A stretch of 64,000 nucleotides of DNA from Halapricum desulfuricans (lineage in GTDB: Archaea; Halobacteriota; Halobacteria; Halobacteriales; Haloarculaceae): NCBI RefSeq assembly GCF_017094505.1, contig NZ_CP064787.1, forward strand, positions 248,001 through 312,000, in the 5' to 3' direction. The translations under genes were made by a program, and so were the position numbers. Below, one piece after another: positions 52,202-60,386 of the stretch. Each line of letters opens with the position of its first letter. The stretch's first letter is position 1. The notes under the pieces are model-generated. The model was not told where the DNA came from. It worked only from the letters and a program-made list of their open reading frames with translations, and did not search any database.

Positions 52202-52227
52202 ATAATTGTACTTTGAACAACAATTAT
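52202..52227. promoter_or_regulatory. Inverted repeat over the DUF5518 gene TATA box
   Basis: ATAATTGT (52202-52209) and ACAATTAT (52220-52227) are perfect inverted arms with a 10-base spacer. The right arm is part of a TATA element (CAATTATACC) 25-33 bases before the ATG at 52254. It may be an operator, or a pair of back-to-back TATA boxes. Confidence 0.5.
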
Positions 52228-52253
52228 ACCGGAGCACGTCGTATCACTGACGT

Positions 52254-52982
52254 ATGGAGACAACAGACAGTACAGTCAGTAGTGAGCCAGACGATCCCGT
52301 GTTGGCTCGGCCGATACCCGAGTACGTCGACTGGCTCGTCGGGGTGGTCATCGCGCTCGGTGGAATGGCACTGCTCGTCGGAGGAACCGCTGTGCGTTTC
52401 GTCGTCGACAGGGAGTTGCTCGCGGAAGATATCGAGAGCGGTCAGATCACGGTCGTCGTTCTGGAGCGAGACCTCACGGAGGCGGAGACGCTCGAGTTCT
52501 CCCTGGAGGTCGTCAACTGGACGGGGATCGGCCTCCTCGTGACCGGTGTCGGGCTCGTCCTGTTCGCGATCGGGTACGTCGTGTTCCGACACCGTGCCCA
52601 TCAAAACGCCGGGGAGGGGGATCCAGTCGGCACGTACCGATCGTCGGCGGTGCTCGGTGCAGTCGCGACGGCAGTGCTCTCGTTTGTCCCCTTCTCGCCG
52701 ATCCTCGGCGGTGGGCTGGCGGGCTACCTCGAACAGCCGGCGTCCGGACGGTCGGTAAGCGTCGGTGCGCTCTCCGGGTTCCTGTCGATGGTTCCGGCGC
52801 TGGTCTTACTCGGCTTCGTCACCGTCGGCCTGTACGCGGGATTCGCCGCGATACAGGAGGCGGGGCTCGGCCTCGTCGTCGTCGCGGGGATGTTCTTCGG
52901 GTTGCTGGTGATCAGTGCCTACGGTGCCGGGCTCGGCGCGCTGGGCGGCTTTGCGGGGGGCCGCCTTGCGGACGGCGAGTGA
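52254..52982 (+). CDS. DUF5518-like membrane protein
   Basis: The 242-residue protein has two N-terminal helices around an acidic extracellular loop (DRELLAEDIESGQIT). It has a four-helix C-terminal domain with the glycine-rich pairs VLSFVPFSPILGGGLAGYLE and GLGALGGFAGGRL, which resemble the DUF5518 pattern in haloarchaea. The function is unknown. The stop codon at 52980-52982 is the first triplet of palindrome copy E. Divergent from the NAPRT gene. Confidence 0.82.
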   Translation: METTDSTVSSEPDDPVLARPIPEYVDWLVGVVIALGGMALLVGGTAVRFVVDRELLAEDIESGQITVVVLERDLTEAETLEFSLEVVNWTGIGLLVTGVGLVLFAIGYVVFRHRAHQNAGEGDPVGTYRSSAVLGAVATAVLSFVPFSPILGGGLAGYLEQPASGRSVSVGALSGFLSMVPALVLLGFVTVGLYAGFAAIQEAGLGLVVVAGMFFGLLVISAYGAGLGALGGFAGGRLADGE

Positions 52983-53063
52983 TACTGGTGGCTATACGTT
53001 CGTAACGATATCTGGCACGCCGGCGTGCCGGATCAGTTCGAAATGGTATCGCCACCAGTATGA
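52980..53063 (+). repeat. Long imperfect palindrome, copy E (diverged)
   Basis: The arms TGATACTGGTGGC (52980-52992) and GCCACCAGTATGA (53051-53063) pair 12 of 13 bases. The centre TGGCACGCCGGCGTGCC is a second stem. It has the length and plan of family 1, the TGATA start, GTAACGAT and a CCGGATCAG word like CCGGAACAG, but other bases differ, so it is a distant member or an independent element. It begins with the stop codon of the DUF5518 gene and lies between converging genes. Confidence 0.6.
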
Positions 53064-53075
53064 GACACAGCGAGA

Positions 53076-54746
53076 TCAGGAAAGCGTGTATCGATCGAAC
53101 CGACGGACTGCACGTCGATAGGACGCCACCGGCAGGAGTACGGCCACCGCGAGCAGCGCGGCCGAGAGCAGAACCAGCGTGTCCGCGGCGACGCCGAGCC
53201 CGAACGGTAACAGCCAGGAGACGACCGCGGCGGCCGGCTCCCGAACGTCCGGCTCGTAGACGACACCGCCGGCGACGGCGGTGACGAAGAGGTACGCGCT
53301 GAACAGCATGAACGCCCACCTGCTCGGCAAGACGGTCTTCATCGACCGCGTGACGTTGGTCGCCTCGAAGCGCGGGAACGCCATCCCGATCCCGATCGAG
53401 AACGCGGCTGAGAGGGCCATGACGACCGGCGTCGCGATCACGAGCGCGAGCGCCGTACCTGTCTCGATCGGACTCAACACGGCGACGACAGCCGTGAGAG
53501 CGGTTCCGATCGGAATCGCGACGGCCAGACCGGCGAGCAGGTGCGCGCGAACGAACGTCTGACCGTCCACCCGACTCAAAAGCGTCGAGGACAGGGCCGC
53601 GCCCTGATCGCCGAGCGGGTTCAGCGTGAAGACGACGCCGGCCGCCCAGGCTGCAAAGAGCAACGTCACGAACGGGAGCGACGCCGGGATCTCCCCGCTC
53701 CGGACGACGTCCCCCAGCAGACCGGCCATCGCGAGCACCGGAAAGAAGGCGTACAGTAACTTCAGCGGTGCCCGGACGGCGCGTCGCCAGGACAGCGCCA
53801 CCAGAGCGGCCGTCCGCGGTCCGAGCATCCCCTCGAGTCGACGCTCGATGCCGGGGCCGGCGACGGTTTGCGCGACCGGTTCTGGTACCGTCCCTGCGAG
53901 TGCCGGATCGGAGAACCAGTGTCTCTCGGCCACGCGCGTTCCTGCGACCGTCCCGATGACCGTCAGAACGACCGTGAACGCGACGGCACCGCCGGCTCTC
54001 GCCGGGGACGCGTCGACACCGGGCGTTCCGAGAAACAGCAGGTCGGCGTACCAGGCCATCGGCGACGCCTGCATCGGCTCGAACAGCGCCGTCATGAGTC
54101 GATCGACGGTCCCGGTCAGGAGTGCCGCGAAGTATAGCAGGAACACCGCGACGATGAGAACGCCTCTGTTTCGAGCGACGAAGGCGTATCGGGAGACGAC
54201 GTGGCGGACGGTCAGTCCGACCGGGTAGCCGACGGCCACGGCGCTGAGGCCGGCTGCCAGGACCGCGGTCGGAACGGCAACCAGGGCGAGACCGGTGCCC
54301 GTTCCGAGGGCGAGCCCGGCACCGAACCCGACTGCCGGGCCGAGCACCCACAGGACCACGTACGTGAACTCGGCGAGGTAGACGCCAGCGAGAGCGACCC
54401 GTGTCGGGACGATCGTCAGGACCCCCTCCGGCCGGGCGAGCGTTCCCCGCTGGCCGACTGCTCGGACGGCAGCGATGAGCGTGAAAATCAGCCAACACAG
54501 CGCGAGGATCCCGCCGGCGATCGACACTGAAAACGGCCCGATCCCGAACAGCGGCTCGCCCGCTGCGAGGGATCGACCCAGCCAGCGTCCGAGATAGCCG
54601 CCGCCGAGCGTTCCGGCGGCGACCAGCACGACGTACATCACCAGTCCCAGGACCGACGACGAGCCGGTTCGCCAGTCAGCGTGTTTGCGGACCGTTCTGG
54701 TCACGTCGATGCGGGCCAGTCGAACGCTGTGATCGAGCGCGCTCAT
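53076..54746 (-). CDS. ABC transporter permease
   Basis: The 556-residue membrane protein has about 14 hydrophobic helices arranged in two similar halves, with a soluble segment (DPALAGTVPEPVAQTVAGPGIERRLEGMLGPRTAALVALSWRR) in the middle. It is the membrane partner of the ATPase just upstream, whose stop overlaps this ATG by four bases. Permeases of this size without the usual bacterial EAA loop are seen with ABC-2-type exporters in haloarchaea. The substrate is unknown; the ATPase type suggests export of lipids, drugs or sodium. Confidence 0.88.
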   Translation of the reverse strand: MSALDHSVRLARIDVTRTVRKHADWRTGSSSVLGLVMYVVLVAAGTLGGGYLGRWLGRSLAAGEPLFGIGPFSVSIAGGILALCWLIFTLIAAVRAVGQRGTLARPEGVLTIVPTRVALAGVYLAEFTYVVLWVLGPAVGFGAGLALGTGTGLALVAVPTAVLAAGLSAVAVGYPVGLTVRHVVSRYAFVARNRGVLIVAVFLLYFAALLTGTVDRLMTALFEPMQASPMAWYADLLFLGTPGVDASPARAGGAVAFTVVLTVIGTVAGTRVAERHWFSDPALAGTVPEPVAQTVAGPGIERRLEGMLGPRTAALVALSWRRAVRAPLKLLYAFFPVLAMAGLLGDVVRSGEIPASLPFVTLLFAAWAAGVVFTLNPLGDQGAALSSTLLSRVDGQTFVRAHLLAGLAVAIPIGTALTAVVAVLSPIETGTALALVIATPVVMALSAAFSIGIGMAFPRFEATNVTRSMKTVLPSRWAFMLFSAYLFVTAVAGGVVYEPDVREPAAAVVSWLLPFGLGVAADTLVLLSAALLAVAVLLPVASYRRAVRRFDRYTLS

Positions 54747-55555
54747 GATCGTTCGTCGCCGACGGCGGCTTCGCGTCCGGCGGTCGCGTACTCCTCGGCG
54801 TGATCTGCCGTCACCGCGAGGAAGACGTCCTCGAGCGTCCCTCCTGTTCCTTCTTCGGCACGCCGTTTGAGGTCCGACGGCGAGCCCTCGGCGACGAGCC
54901 GTCCGTCGTGGAGGACGCCGACGTCGTCGGCGAGTTCGTCCACGACCGAGAGGATATGCGTCGACAGGAAGACCGTCGTCTCGCCCTCGGCGAGCTCGTC
55001 GATCAGGTCCTTGACCGTTCGGGCGGCGCGCGGATCGAGTCCGCTGGTCGGCTCGTCGAGGAAGATCACCGTCGGTTCGTGGAGGATCGCCCCGACGAGT
55101 CCGGTCTTTTTGCGCATCCCGGTCGAGAAGCCGTCGATCCGGCGGTCTGCCGCATCGTCGAGGCCGAACCGATCGAGATAGCCCTCGATGCGCTCGTCGG
55201 CCGCGGTCCCCGGGATATCGTGCAACGCGGCCACGTGACGGAGGTACTCGCGAGCGGTCAGCTCGTCGAACAGTGGCGGCTCCTCGGGGAGATAGCCGAC
55301 GTGTTCGATGACGCCCTCGCGGTTCGTGATCGGGACACCGGCGATCCACGCCTCACCCGCCGTCGGCCGCGTCAGCGTCGTCAACATCCGCATCGTCGTG
55401 GTCTTGCCGGAACCGTTCGGCCCCAGAAACCCATAGACCGTCCCGGATTCGATCGCCAGATCGAGGTCCTCGACGGCGACGATATCGCCGAAGTGTTTGC
55501 TCAGGCCCGCGGCCTCGATCGCGAGCGACCCGCTCTCCGTGTCGGTCTGTGCCAT
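54743..55555 (-). CDS. ABC transporter ATP-binding protein
   Basis: The 270-residue ATPase has Walker A GPNGSGKTTTMRM, Q-loop GYLPEEPPLF, signature FSTGMRKKTGLVGA (a variant of LSGGQ), Walker B VIFLDEPTSGLDP and the switch histidine STHILS. It belongs to the CcmA/ABC-2 exporter group. A TATA-like ACTATAGTG is 25-35 bases upstream of the ATG. It is coupled to the permease gene. The C-terminal tail of about 45 acidic residues is typical of haloarchaeal versions. Confidence 0.95.
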   Translation of the reverse strand: MAQTDTESGSLAIEAAGLSKHFGDIVAVEDLDLAIESGTVYGFLGPNGSGKTTTMRMLTTLTRPTAGEAWIAGVPITNREGVIEHVGYLPEEPPLFDELTAREYLRHVAALHDIPGTAADERIEGYLDRFGLDDAADRRIDGFSTGMRKKTGLVGAILHEPTVIFLDEPTSGLDPRAARTVKDLIDELAEGETTVFLSTHILSVVDELADDVGVLHDGRLVAEGSPSDLKRRAEEGTGGTLEDVFLAVTADHAEEYATAGREAAVGDERS

Positions 55556-55610
55556 GAATTACTGTTCAGTCAGGAACACTATAGTACTGGCTGTCGGCGC
55601 CCCCGATCAG

Positions 55611-56918
55611 TCACCTCGGACCGTCGATGCCGTCGAGTCCCTCCACGGTCGGCGCGTTGACGACTGTGACCGTCCTGCCGTCCCGCGAGAGCCGGAACGC
55701 GTCGGCGAACGCGCCGTCCTCGACAACGTACCGACCGTCGTCGAGGCGTTCGGCCTCGTATCCCTCGAGCAACGCGCGATAGCCGTCGGCGAACTCGCGG
55801 GCCTCTCCGGGCGTCTCCCAGGCGAGTCGCCAGACGTAGCCGTAGCCGCCGCTGCCGTTGCGGTAGGGGACGAGCCGATCGCCCGCCCAGCCGGTCGAGA
55901 GCGGATGCTCGTAGTCGTAGCGCGCTGCCCCGCTCCGGTCGATCACGCCGGTCGCGGCGAACATCGCGTAGATCGACCCCTCGCCGACGGTGTCGTGGAC
56001 GGGCCGATTGAGGCCGTCGAAGCGCTCCCACTCGTCGCTCGAGCGGTCGGGAACCGTCACGTTCGTCGGCTCGTCATCGGGATAGCGCTCGGGGTGGATG
56101 ACCTGCTCGCTGCTCGCGGGGAAGGCCTCGTAGCTCTCGTCGACGGCCGCCCAGCCGTCGCGTTCGCGAAGCGACTCGACGAACTGCGGCCCCTCGGCGT
56201 AGGGGAGATAGCTCACCAGGAACAGCCCGGCGTTGAACGAGTCCGACCGCTGGCCGGTCGCCCGGGGCGTCTCGACGCAGTCCCACGTGGCACCACAGCG
56301 GTTCTCGTAGCGCGCCTCGACGTAGTTGGCGTCGCCCTCGACCACGCTCCGGACGGCGAGCTGTTCGTCCTGCAGGTCGCGCGTTTCGCCGAGGTTCAGC
56401 TGCTGGTCCTGCAGCGCGTGGACGAGTTCGTGGACGAGCGTCCCGCGGGTCACCTGTGGCGTCGGCGAATCACTGACAAGGACGATCTCGGAATCCCTCG
56501 ACGAGTAGTAGCCGACGACCGACGAACCGCGGTTGCTCGCCCGTGCCTCGGGATAGGTCTCGTTCTCGCCGATTATGTGCAGGGCTTCCCAGACCTGTTC
56601 GTTCCACAGCTGTCGATCGGTTAGATTCCTCGGCTCGGCCGAGCCGTCGGTCCGGTTGCGGTACTCCGCCCGAGAGATGACTGTCACGTTCGTCGTCCGC
56701 TCGAATTCCAGTTCGCGGATGACTTCGATCCTGGCCATCGTCCGGGAGACCAGCGCCTCGCGCTCGCTTTCGTTCAGCCCGTCCTCGACCGTGACGGCGA
56801 TGGCGTCGTCGTAGTGATAGCCGTTTTCGACGCCGAGTTCACCGGAGCCGCCCGGCGCGAGACAGCTGGCTCCGAGTACGACTGTCAGCAGCGCCGCTAT
56901 CGCGAGCAACCGCCGCAT
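55611..56918 (-). CDS. Hvo_1808-family surface protein with HExxH motif
   Basis: The 435-residue exported protein starts with a hydrophobic signal (RRLLAIAALLTVVLGASCLAPG); the Cys after GAS may be a lipobox variant. It follows the Hvo_1808 surface-protein pattern seen in haloarchaea. A zinc-protease-like motif HELVHALQDQQ lies near residue 165, with further His and Glu residues downstream (VVEGDANYVEARY). It could be a metallopeptidase, but activity is not known for this family. It is 42 bases downstream of a paralogue on the same strand, the copy with a sorting tail. Confidence 0.85.
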   Translation of the reverse strand: MRRLLAIAALLTVVLGASCLAPGGSGELGVENGYHYDDAIAVTVEDGLNESEREALVSRTMARIEVIRELEFERTTNVTVISRAEYRNRTDGSAEPRNLTDRQLWNEQVWEALHIIGENETYPEARASNRGSSVVGYYSSRDSEIVLVSDSPTPQVTRGTLVHELVHALQDQQLNLGETRDLQDEQLAVRSVVEGDANYVEARYENRCGATWDCVETPRATGQRSDSFNAGLFLVSYLPYAEGPQFVESLRERDGWAAVDESYEAFPASSEQVIHPERYPDDEPTNVTVPDRSSDEWERFDGLNRPVHDTVGEGSIYAMFAATGVIDRSGAARYDYEHPLSTGWAGDRLVPYRNGSGGYGYVWRLAWETPGEAREFADGYRALLEGYEAERLDDGRYVVEDGAFADAFRLSRDGRTVTVVNAPTVEGLDGIDGPR

Positions 56919-56960
56919 CGACAGGAAAACAGGGTTCAAACGGGAAAGCGATTCCGTTCG

Positions 56961-58646
56961 CTACAGCCGGCGGGCCGCTACCAGCGCGACCGCGATCGTC
57001 GCGAGCGCCGCGGCGAGGACGCCGAAGCCGGGGCCGAACCCGTCGCCAGTCTCGGTCGTGGTCTCGCTTGGCGAATCCGTGGGTTCGTCCGTGGCCGTGT
57101 CAGTCGGTTCGTCCGTGGGCGTATCAGTCGGTTCGTCCGTGGGCGTGTCGTCACCGGGATCGGTCTCGTTCGCCGGCGCAGCGCCGGCACGGACATCCGA
57201 AAGCGCCGCGACGGACGGGCCGTTGACGATCGTCACGTTCGCCCCGTCCTGTTCGACGTAGAAGGCGTCATCGAATCGCTCGCCGTCGGCGATCCGGTAA
57301 GTACTCTCGTTGGCCTGGACGGGCTCGGCCCCGCGGTACTCGAGCAGTTGTTCGTACCCGTCGAGGAACTCGGCGGCATCACTCTCCGTGTCCCAGACCG
57401 TCTCGTAGACGTAGCCGGTCTCGTTGGTCTCGAAGCTGTCGTCGGTCACGTACGGGACGAGTCTGTCACCGTCCCAGCCCGCAGTGTAGGGGTGCTCGTA
57501 GTTGTACGGGTCGATCTCGTCGAGAGACTGGCCGTCGAGGTTCAGGTGGTTATTGTATTGAATGATTTGCGTCTGTCCCTGGCTCTCGTAGCCCGGATAC
57601 CACAGCGTCACGTACAGTCCGGCCTCGCCGAAGGACTCGTAGTCGGTTCCGTTCGCGACATCCAGCGGCCGCCAGTCCTCGCTCGAGGTGTCCTCGACGG
57701 TCACGTCCGTCGGCGCGTCCGCACCGTATTTGTCGGGGTGGATCGTCTGCTCGGTCGAGGCCGGTGGGTTCTCGTAGACCTCGTTCACTGCCTCCCAGCC
57801 CTCCTCTTCGTGGAGGTCGCTGACGAACGCGGGACCGTCACTGTAGGGCTGGAGCTGGATCTGATACAGTCCAAGATGGGGGTCGAAATCGGACGGCGTC
57901 CCGCCGTCTTCGGGCATGATGCACTCCCCGTCCCACTCGTTCTCACAGTGCTGCTGATACAGGTAGTCGACGTAGTTGCCGTCGCCCTCGATGATGCCGT
58001 CTCTGGCGTTGTGCAGTTCCTGTGTCGACTGGTTGAACGACGAGATGTTGAACTTCTGGTCCTGCAGCGCGTGGAACAGTTCCTGTGAGAGGGTGATCTC
58101 GTTCATCTGGGGCGTGTCCGTGTTCTCGGAGACGATCTTGATCTCGCCGCTCGCTGGATCGTAGTACCCCCCGACGCCGCCGGCGGTGTTCGACTGCTGG
58201 ACGCCGACCGCATCGGTCGATTCGTCGACCATCAGCAGCGCCTCGTAGTAGACGTTCTCGGCGAGTCGCTGACTCTCGGTGACGTTCCCGTAGCGACTGC
58301 CGGTCTCCTCGCGGAACTCGTCGCGGCTGATGACCTCGACCGGCGGCGTCTCCTCGAACTCCAGCTGTCGGACGTGCTCGACGCGGGCCATCCCCCGTGC
58401 TACGACGGCCTCGAGTTCGGTGTCGTTGAGGCCGTCCTCGGGCGTCACGTCGATCGACTCGTTGTACCAGCGGCCGTCCTCCCAGCCGAGACGATCCGTC
58501 TCGGGATCGGGTGGTGCCTCGTCGGCGGTGTCGTTCGAAGACTGTGCGAACGCGCTCTCGGACGCCGGGGCAGCCCCACCGACCGCGCCGATCGAGACGA
58601 CGGCAACGGCCAGCAGCACCGCCACCACGGCAAGTCGCGTGTGCAT
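56961..58646 (-). CDS. Hvo_1808-family surface protein with PGF-CTERM tail
   Basis: The 561-residue secreted protein has an N-terminal signal (RLAVVAVLLAVAVVSIGAVGG), the Hvo_1808 domain, a Thr/Pro/Asp-rich repeat linker (TDEPTDTPTDEPTDTATDEP) and a C-terminal PGF-CTERM signal. That signal is GFGPGFG, a helix and arginines; archaeosortase ArtA removes it and attaches the protein to lipid. At the position of the paralogue's HELVH motif it reads QELFHALQDQ, so the first zinc His is lost. The ATG at 58646 is used; the longer frame crosses the divergent gene. It probably forms an operon with the next gene. Confidence 0.9.
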   Translation of the reverse strand: MHTRLAVVAVLLAVAVVSIGAVGGAAPASESAFAQSSNDTADEAPPDPETDRLGWEDGRWYNESIDVTPEDGLNDTELEAVVARGMARVEHVRQLEFEETPPVEVISRDEFREETGSRYGNVTESQRLAENVYYEALLMVDESTDAVGVQQSNTAGGVGGYYDPASGEIKIVSENTDTPQMNEITLSQELFHALQDQKFNISSFNQSTQELHNARDGIIEGDGNYVDYLYQQHCENEWDGECIMPEDGGTPSDFDPHLGLYQIQLQPYSDGPAFVSDLHEEEGWEAVNEVYENPPASTEQTIHPDKYGADAPTDVTVEDTSSEDWRPLDVANGTDYESFGEAGLYVTLWYPGYESQGQTQIIQYNNHLNLDGQSLDEIDPYNYEHPYTAGWDGDRLVPYVTDDSFETNETGYVYETVWDTESDAAEFLDGYEQLLEYRGAEPVQANESTYRIADGERFDDAFYVEQDGANVTIVNGPSVAALSDVRAGAAPANETDPGDDTPTDEPTDTPTDEPTDTATDEPTDSPSETTTETGDGFGPGFGVLAAALATIAVALVAARRL

Positions 58647-58727
58647 GCGTTCGCCAACGGACTGATCGTATAAAAACGCACGCGAAACGGCACAACTATC
58701 TTCGCCTCCGAATCCATAGACACGCGC

Positions 58728-59300
58728 ATGCAACTTGACCCAGACGCGACCGCGGTCGTCGTGGTCGACATGCAGAACGGGTTCTGTCATCCCGACGGAA
58801 GTCTCTACGCGCCCGGCAGCGAGGAGGCGATCGAGCCCTGTGCCGAACTGGTCGACCGAGCCCGCGAGGCGGGAGCGACCGTCGTGTTCACCCGGGATGT
58901 CCATCCGCCCGAGCAGTTCGAGGACGCCCACTACTACGACGAGTTCGAGCGCTGGGGCGAGCACGTGCTGGAAGGCTCCTGGGAGGCCCAGTTCGTCGAG
59001 GAGCTCGACCCCGACGACGCGGACCTGCTCGTCGAGAAACACACCTACGACGCCTTCTATCAGACCGAGCTGGAAGGATGGCTGAATGCCCGCGGTATCG
59101 ACGATCTGGTGATCGTCGGCACGCTGGCGAACGTCTGCGTCCTGCATACAGCTTCCAGCGCCGGACTGCGCGACTACCGGCCGATCCTGCTCGAGGACGC
59201 TGTCGGCGCGATCGAGGACGACCACCGCGAGTACGCGCTGGAACACGCCGAGTTCCTGTTCGGCGAGGTCACCACGCGCGAGGACGTCGAGTTCGCGTGA
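58728..59300 (+). CDS. Nicotinamidase-type isochorismatase-family hydrolase
   Basis: The 190-residue hydrolase has the cysteine-hydrolase triad Asp14, Lys104 and Cys137. It also has a metal site like that of nicotinamidases: Asp57 and His59 in TRDVHP and His79 in WGEH. It would deaminate nicotinamide to nicotinate, feeding the NAPRT gene at 50931. Other family members act on isochorismate or pyrazinamide-like compounds, so the substrate is probable rather than proven. Divergent from the surface-protein gene by 81 bases, with TATA near TATAAAAACG (58667-58676) for the opposite gene. Confidence 0.88.
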   Translation: MQLDPDATAVVVVDMQNGFCHPDGSLYAPGSEEAIEPCAELVDRAREAGATVVFTRDVHPPEQFEDAHYYDEFERWGEHVLEGSWEAQFVEELDPDDADLLVEKHTYDAFYQTELEGWLNARGIDDLVIVGTLANVCVLHTASSAGLRDYRPILLEDAVGAIEDDHREYALEHAEFLFGEVTTREDVEFA

Positions 59301-59367
59301 TCGCGATGGTTGTCAGTCGATCCCCGAGCGTGAGTGGGCGTCTCGGCATACGGGGACAGCCATCGCG

Positions 59368-59829
59368 ATGACCGACGCCACGATCCGCCGGTTCGAGCCC
59401 GCCGATAGCGACGCTGTGCTGGCGCTGAACGAGCGAGCGATGGCCGCCGAGGGGACCGACCCCGAGGACGTGCCCGGGATCGACGACCTCCGTCGGATCG
59501 AGTCCGAGTATCTCGATTCGGGCGGCGAGTTCCTGGTCGCCGACCTCGACGGCGATGTTGTCGGGATGGGCGGGCTCACCATCGACGGCGAGGTTGCCGA
59601 GGCGTTCCGGATGCGCGTCGATCCCGCCTATCAGCACCGCGGGATCGGCTCGGCGCTGCTGGACCGGCTGGAGCAGGCCGCCCGCGATCGCGGTGCGACG
59701 CGACTGCTCGCGGAGACGGCTCGCCGCCAGCGGGCGGCCACGGAGTTCTACCCGGCCCACGGCTTCGAAGAACGGGGCCGACGGTCGTTCGGCGAATACG
59801 AACTGATCAGCTTCGAGAAATCGCTATAG
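59368..59829 (+). CDS. GNAT-family N-acetyltransferase
   Basis: The 153-residue GNAT protein has motif A FRMRVDPAYQHRGIGSALLDRLEQAARDRGATRLLAET, with the acetyl-CoA loop QHRGIGS. The closing EFYPAHGFEERGRRSFGEYELISFEK is motif B. It would acetylate an amine substrate; the identity is unknown. It follows the nicotinamidase-type gene by 67 bases on the same strand and precedes the low-complexity repeat region. Confidence 0.92.
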   Translation: MTDATIRRFEPADSDAVLALNERAMAAEGTDPEDVPGIDDLRRIESEYLDSGGEFLVADLDGDVVGMGGLTIDGEVAEAFRMRVDPAYQHRGIGSALLDRLEQAARDRGATRLLAETARRQRAATEFYPAHGFEERGRRSFGEYELISFEKSL

Positions 59830-59831
59830 GG

Positions 59832-60057
59832 CGGGACCGCTCGCTCTGTTCGAGGACTCGCTTCGCTCGGCGTCTCGCTGCTCGCGGCTCCTTCGTCACC
59901 GCTCTCTCTACGAGACCCTCGCTTCGCTCGGCGTCTCGCTGCTCGCGCCGTTCCCGCTCGCACAATCGAGGTTCTTCCCTTCGGTCAGAACCTCGCTGCT
60001 CGCGGCTCCTTCGTCACCGCTCGCTCCGTTCGAGGACTCGCTTCGCTCGTCCTCGTG
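59832..60057. repeat. Low-complexity direct repeats between GNAT gene and fixX
   Basis: The words GAGGACTCGCTTCGCTCG (59852 and 60032 regions), CTCGCTGCTCGCGGCTCCTT followed by CGTCACCGCTC (59873 and 59991 regions), and CTCGCTTCGCTCGGCGTCTC recur two or three times in about 220 bases. No start codon with normal codon use leads a frame through it. Such repetitive CGCTTCGCTCG sequence is typical between haloarchaeal genes and probably arose by slippage. Confidence 0.6.
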
Positions 60058-60384
60058 CTACCCGAACTTGTAGGAAACCCCGTTCCCGTTTTCGGGGTAC
60101 TCCCACTCGACGTTACCGTGCGGGCAGGCGAACCGGCAGGTGCCACACTCGAGGCAGTTCTCGTAGGCGATCGTCGGCACGCCGCCCTCCTCGGCCCGCC
60201 AGACGTCGGCGGGACAGGCGTTGACACACTCGTAGTTCGTGCACTTCTCCTCGCAGATCCCCTCGACTTTGACGTCGAGGTGGGACTCACCGCTGTCGCT
60301 GTATTTGACCGTGTACAGGCGGTCTTCAATGGTCTCGCGCTCTACCTCCGGGGTGTCCGGAACGGATGGGGTTTTGATACTCAT
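60058..60384 (-). CDS. fixX: Ferredoxin-like protein FixX
   Basis: The 108-residue protein has a C-terminal [4Fe-4S] site CLECGTCRFACPHG and three or four more Cys (CEEKCTNYECVNACP) in a bacterial-type ferredoxin fold. It is the small iron-sulfur partner of FixC. Together they form the quinone-reducing part of the EtfABCX complex. It begins two bases after the fixC stop codon and is the last gene of the operon. The sequence after its stop is the repetitive spacer. Confidence 0.93.
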   Translation of the reverse strand: MSIKTPSVPDTPEVERETIEDRLYTVKYSDSGESHLDVKVEGICEEKCTNYECVNACPADVWRAEEGGVPTIAYENCLECGTCRFACPHGNVEWEYPENGNGVSYKFG

Positions 60385-60386
60385 TG

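Noticed and set aside
53076-55349. 757-residue fusion of ATPase region and permease
   Set aside because: The upstream part is out-of-frame shadow of the ATPase gene, which ends with a four-base overlap at the permease ATG.
56961-59246. 761-residue surface protein with a long N-terminal extension
   Set aside because: The extra part is the antisense of the nicotinamidase-type gene; the signal peptide starts at the ATG at 58646.
59832-60057. CRISPR-like repeats
   Set aside because: The repeated words vary in length and spacing and there are no unique spacers of constant length; they are slippage-type repeats.
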